This document shows positions 5,846 to 6,803 of a DNA stretch of 6,803 nucleotides, one piece after another. The translations under genes and the position numbers were made by a program. Each line of letters begins with the position of its first letter. Position 1 is the stretch's first letter. The DNA is from Candidatus Fermentibacterota bacterium (GTDB lineage Bacteria; Fermentibacterota; Fermentibacteria; Fermentibacterales; Fermentibacteraceae), in NCBI GenBank assembly GCA_022703195.1, contig JAKLEF010000104.1, forward strand, positions 1-6,803, in the 5' to 3' direction. A model generated the notes under the pieces. The model saw only the letters and a list, made by a program, of their open reading frames with translations, did no database searches and had not been told where the DNA came from.

Positions 5846-5873
5846 ACGGGGGGCGGGCCGGCCCGCCCCCCGT
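5846..5873. terminator. 28-bp perfect palindrome, likely transcription-ending hairpin
   Basis: Positions 5846-5873 are self-complementary over all 28 bases (ACGGGGGGCGGG, then CCGG, then the complement). As RNA this folds into a 12-bp, nearly all-GC stem with a CCGG tetraloop, identical on both strands. It lies 18 bases beyond the stop codon of the pyruvate oxidoreductase gene. No T-run follows on either side. Direct repeats TCGATCCCG lie at 5827-5835 and 5878-5886, bracketing it. Confidence 0.7.
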
Positions 5874-5891
5874 CCTCTCGATCCCGAACCG

Positions 5892-6803
5892 TCAGTAGGT
5901 CATCGCGGCCATCTGCTCGTAGATCCGGAAACGCCTCGTGACCTCGGCCTGTGCGAGGGTCATGAGCTCCGCGGCATGGGCGGGGTCGGAGTCGGCCAGG
6001 GTCTTGAACCTGATCTCGCTGTAGGCGAAGTCCTTGAACGGGATCGAGGGGGCCTTGCTGTCGAGCTGGAGAGGGTTCTCGCCCTTTGCGATCCTCCTGG
6101 GGTCGAACCTGAGGAGCGGCCAGTAGCCCGAGTTGACCGCCAGCTTGTGGTGGTCGAGGCCCGTCCTCATGTCGATCCCGTGGTTGATGCAGTGGGAGTA
6201 GGCGATGATGATGCTGGGCCCCTCGTAGGACTCGGCCTCGACGAATGCCCTGACTGCCTGGGCGTAGTTCGCGCCCATGGCTATCCTGGCCACGTAGATG
6301 TTCTGATAGGTCATGGCGAGCATGGCGAGATCCTTCTTGGGCACGGCCTTGCCCGATGCCGCGAACCTCGCGACCGCTCCCAGCGGGGTGGACTTGGAGC
6401 ACTGGCCGCCGGTGTTCGAGTAGACCTCGGTGTCGAGCACCAGCACGTTGATGTCCCGGCCCTGGGCCAGGACGTGATCGAGCCCGCCGTAGCCTATGTC
6501 GTAGGCCCAGCCGTCGCCGCCCACCACCCAGACGCTCCTGCGGAGCAGATAGTCCGAGATCGAGGAGAGCTGCCTCGCGTCGGGCGTGTCGATGCGGGCC
6601 AGCGCGCCGCGGAGTGCTTCGAGGCTGCACCTCTGGGCAGCGATCTCGGATTCGGTCTTCTGGGGATTGCCGGAGAGTGACGCCACGAGCCCTGCATCCA
6701 GGCTCCCCTCGAGCCTGTGCAGGAGCTCCACTGCGAATCCGGCCTGCCTCTCGGCGGTGAGCCTGAAGCCGAAGCCGAACTCGGCGGCGTCCTCGAAGAG
6801 GCT
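5892..6803 (-). CDS. nifJ: Pyruvate:ferredoxin (flavodoxin) oxidoreductase, C-terminal part; 5' end outside window
   Basis: The enzyme oxidises pyruvate and CoA to acetyl-CoA and CO2, reducing ferredoxin; it is central to anaerobic energy metabolism. The frame is open from the right edge and ends at TGA 5894-5892, giving the last 303 residues of a protein that normally has about 1,200. Numbering from the first visible residue, the thiamine diphosphate-binding region is VVGGDGWAYDIGYGGLDHVL (93-112) and LDTEVYSNTGGQCSKSTPLG (123-142). AYSHCINHG (201-209) holds C205, which matches the conserved last cysteine ligand of the proximal [4Fe-4S] cluster. SGYWPLLRFDPRR and NPLQLDSKAPS follow, then a helical tail ending QMAAMTY. 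The tail is close to the length of typical NifJ and lacks the long C-terminal extension known from the Desulfovibrio africanus enzyme. The alternative 2-oxoacid family members look different in these motifs, so the call is firm. Confidence 0.96.
   Translation of the reverse strand, partial: SLFEDAAEFGFGFRLTAERQAGFAVELLHRLEGSLDAGLVASLSGNPQKTESEIAAQRCSLEALRGALARIDTPDARQLSSISDYLLRRSVWVVGGDGWAYDIGYGGLDHVLAQGRDINVLVLDTEVYSNTGGQCSKSTPLGAVARFAASGKAVPKKDLAMLAMTYQNIYVARIAMGANYAQAVRAFVEAESYEGPSIIIAYSHCINHGIDMRTGLDHHKLAVNSGYWPLLRFDPRRIAKGENPLQLDSKAPSIPFKDFAYSEIRFKTLADSDPAHAAELMTLAQAEVTRRFRIYEQMAAMTY

Noticed and set aside
5506..6630. Minus-strand 374-codon frame with apparent repeated peptides (REEAG, RPERRIRSPGGSDP)
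   Set aside because: It is an out-of-frame reading of the pyruvate oxidoreductase gene and the 74-bp DNA repeats; the repeat period is not a multiple of three, so the repeated peptides are artefacts.
5715..6680. Plus-strand 321-codon frame opposite pyruvate oxidoreductase
   Set aside because: Antisense shadow of a firmly identified gene, with no recognisable domain.

Overview
The window reads as chromosomal DNA from a GC-rich, diderm (outer-membrane-bearing), probably anaerobic or fermentative bacterium. The support is the C-terminal part of a NifJ-type pyruvate:ferredoxin oxidoreductase, an aldo/keto reductase with two [4Fe-4S] motifs, an outer-membrane beta-barrel-like protein and a secreted papain-type peptidase of a kind I associate with uncultivated phyla such as Fermentibacteria, Eisenbacteria or WOR-3. 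That placement comes from remembered family resemblance and is weak. Arginine is written very often as AGG in every convincing gene, despite the high GC content.

Layout, left to right: (1) a secreted C1-family cysteine peptidase with a lectin-like domain, minus strand, running off the left edge; (2) divergent from it, an RluA-type pseudouridine synthase followed 4 bp later by a stand-alone PAS-domain protein, probably one operon, closed by an 11-bp hairpin that contains the PAS stop codon; (3) a small minus-strand protein with a C-terminal membrane anchor; (4) divergent from it, an Fe-S aldo/keto reductase; (5) converging on that with 4 bp between stop codons, a minus-strand beta-barrel-like protein; (6) divergent from it, a single-domain PTS EIIA-type protein; (7) a 269-bp convergent intergenic region with two and a third copies of a 74-bp tandem repeat that begins inside the EIIA gene, several hairpins and a 28-bp perfect palindrome; (8) the C-terminal 303 residues of pyruvate:ferredoxin oxidoreductase on the minus strand, running off the right edge.

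The genes do not form one pathway. Strand changes six times among eight genes, so most are probably transcribed alone. They look like housekeeping and envelope functions: rRNA/tRNA modification, sensing, redox metabolism, extracellular proteolysis, phosphorelay regulation and pyruvate oxidation. I see no defence system, mobile element, CRISPR array or RNA gene. The least ordinary features are the tandem repeat that copied a gene end together with terminator-like elements, and the unclear start of the pseudouridine synthase, where a leaderless-type promoter and a Shine-Dalgarno in front of an ATC codon point to different starts.
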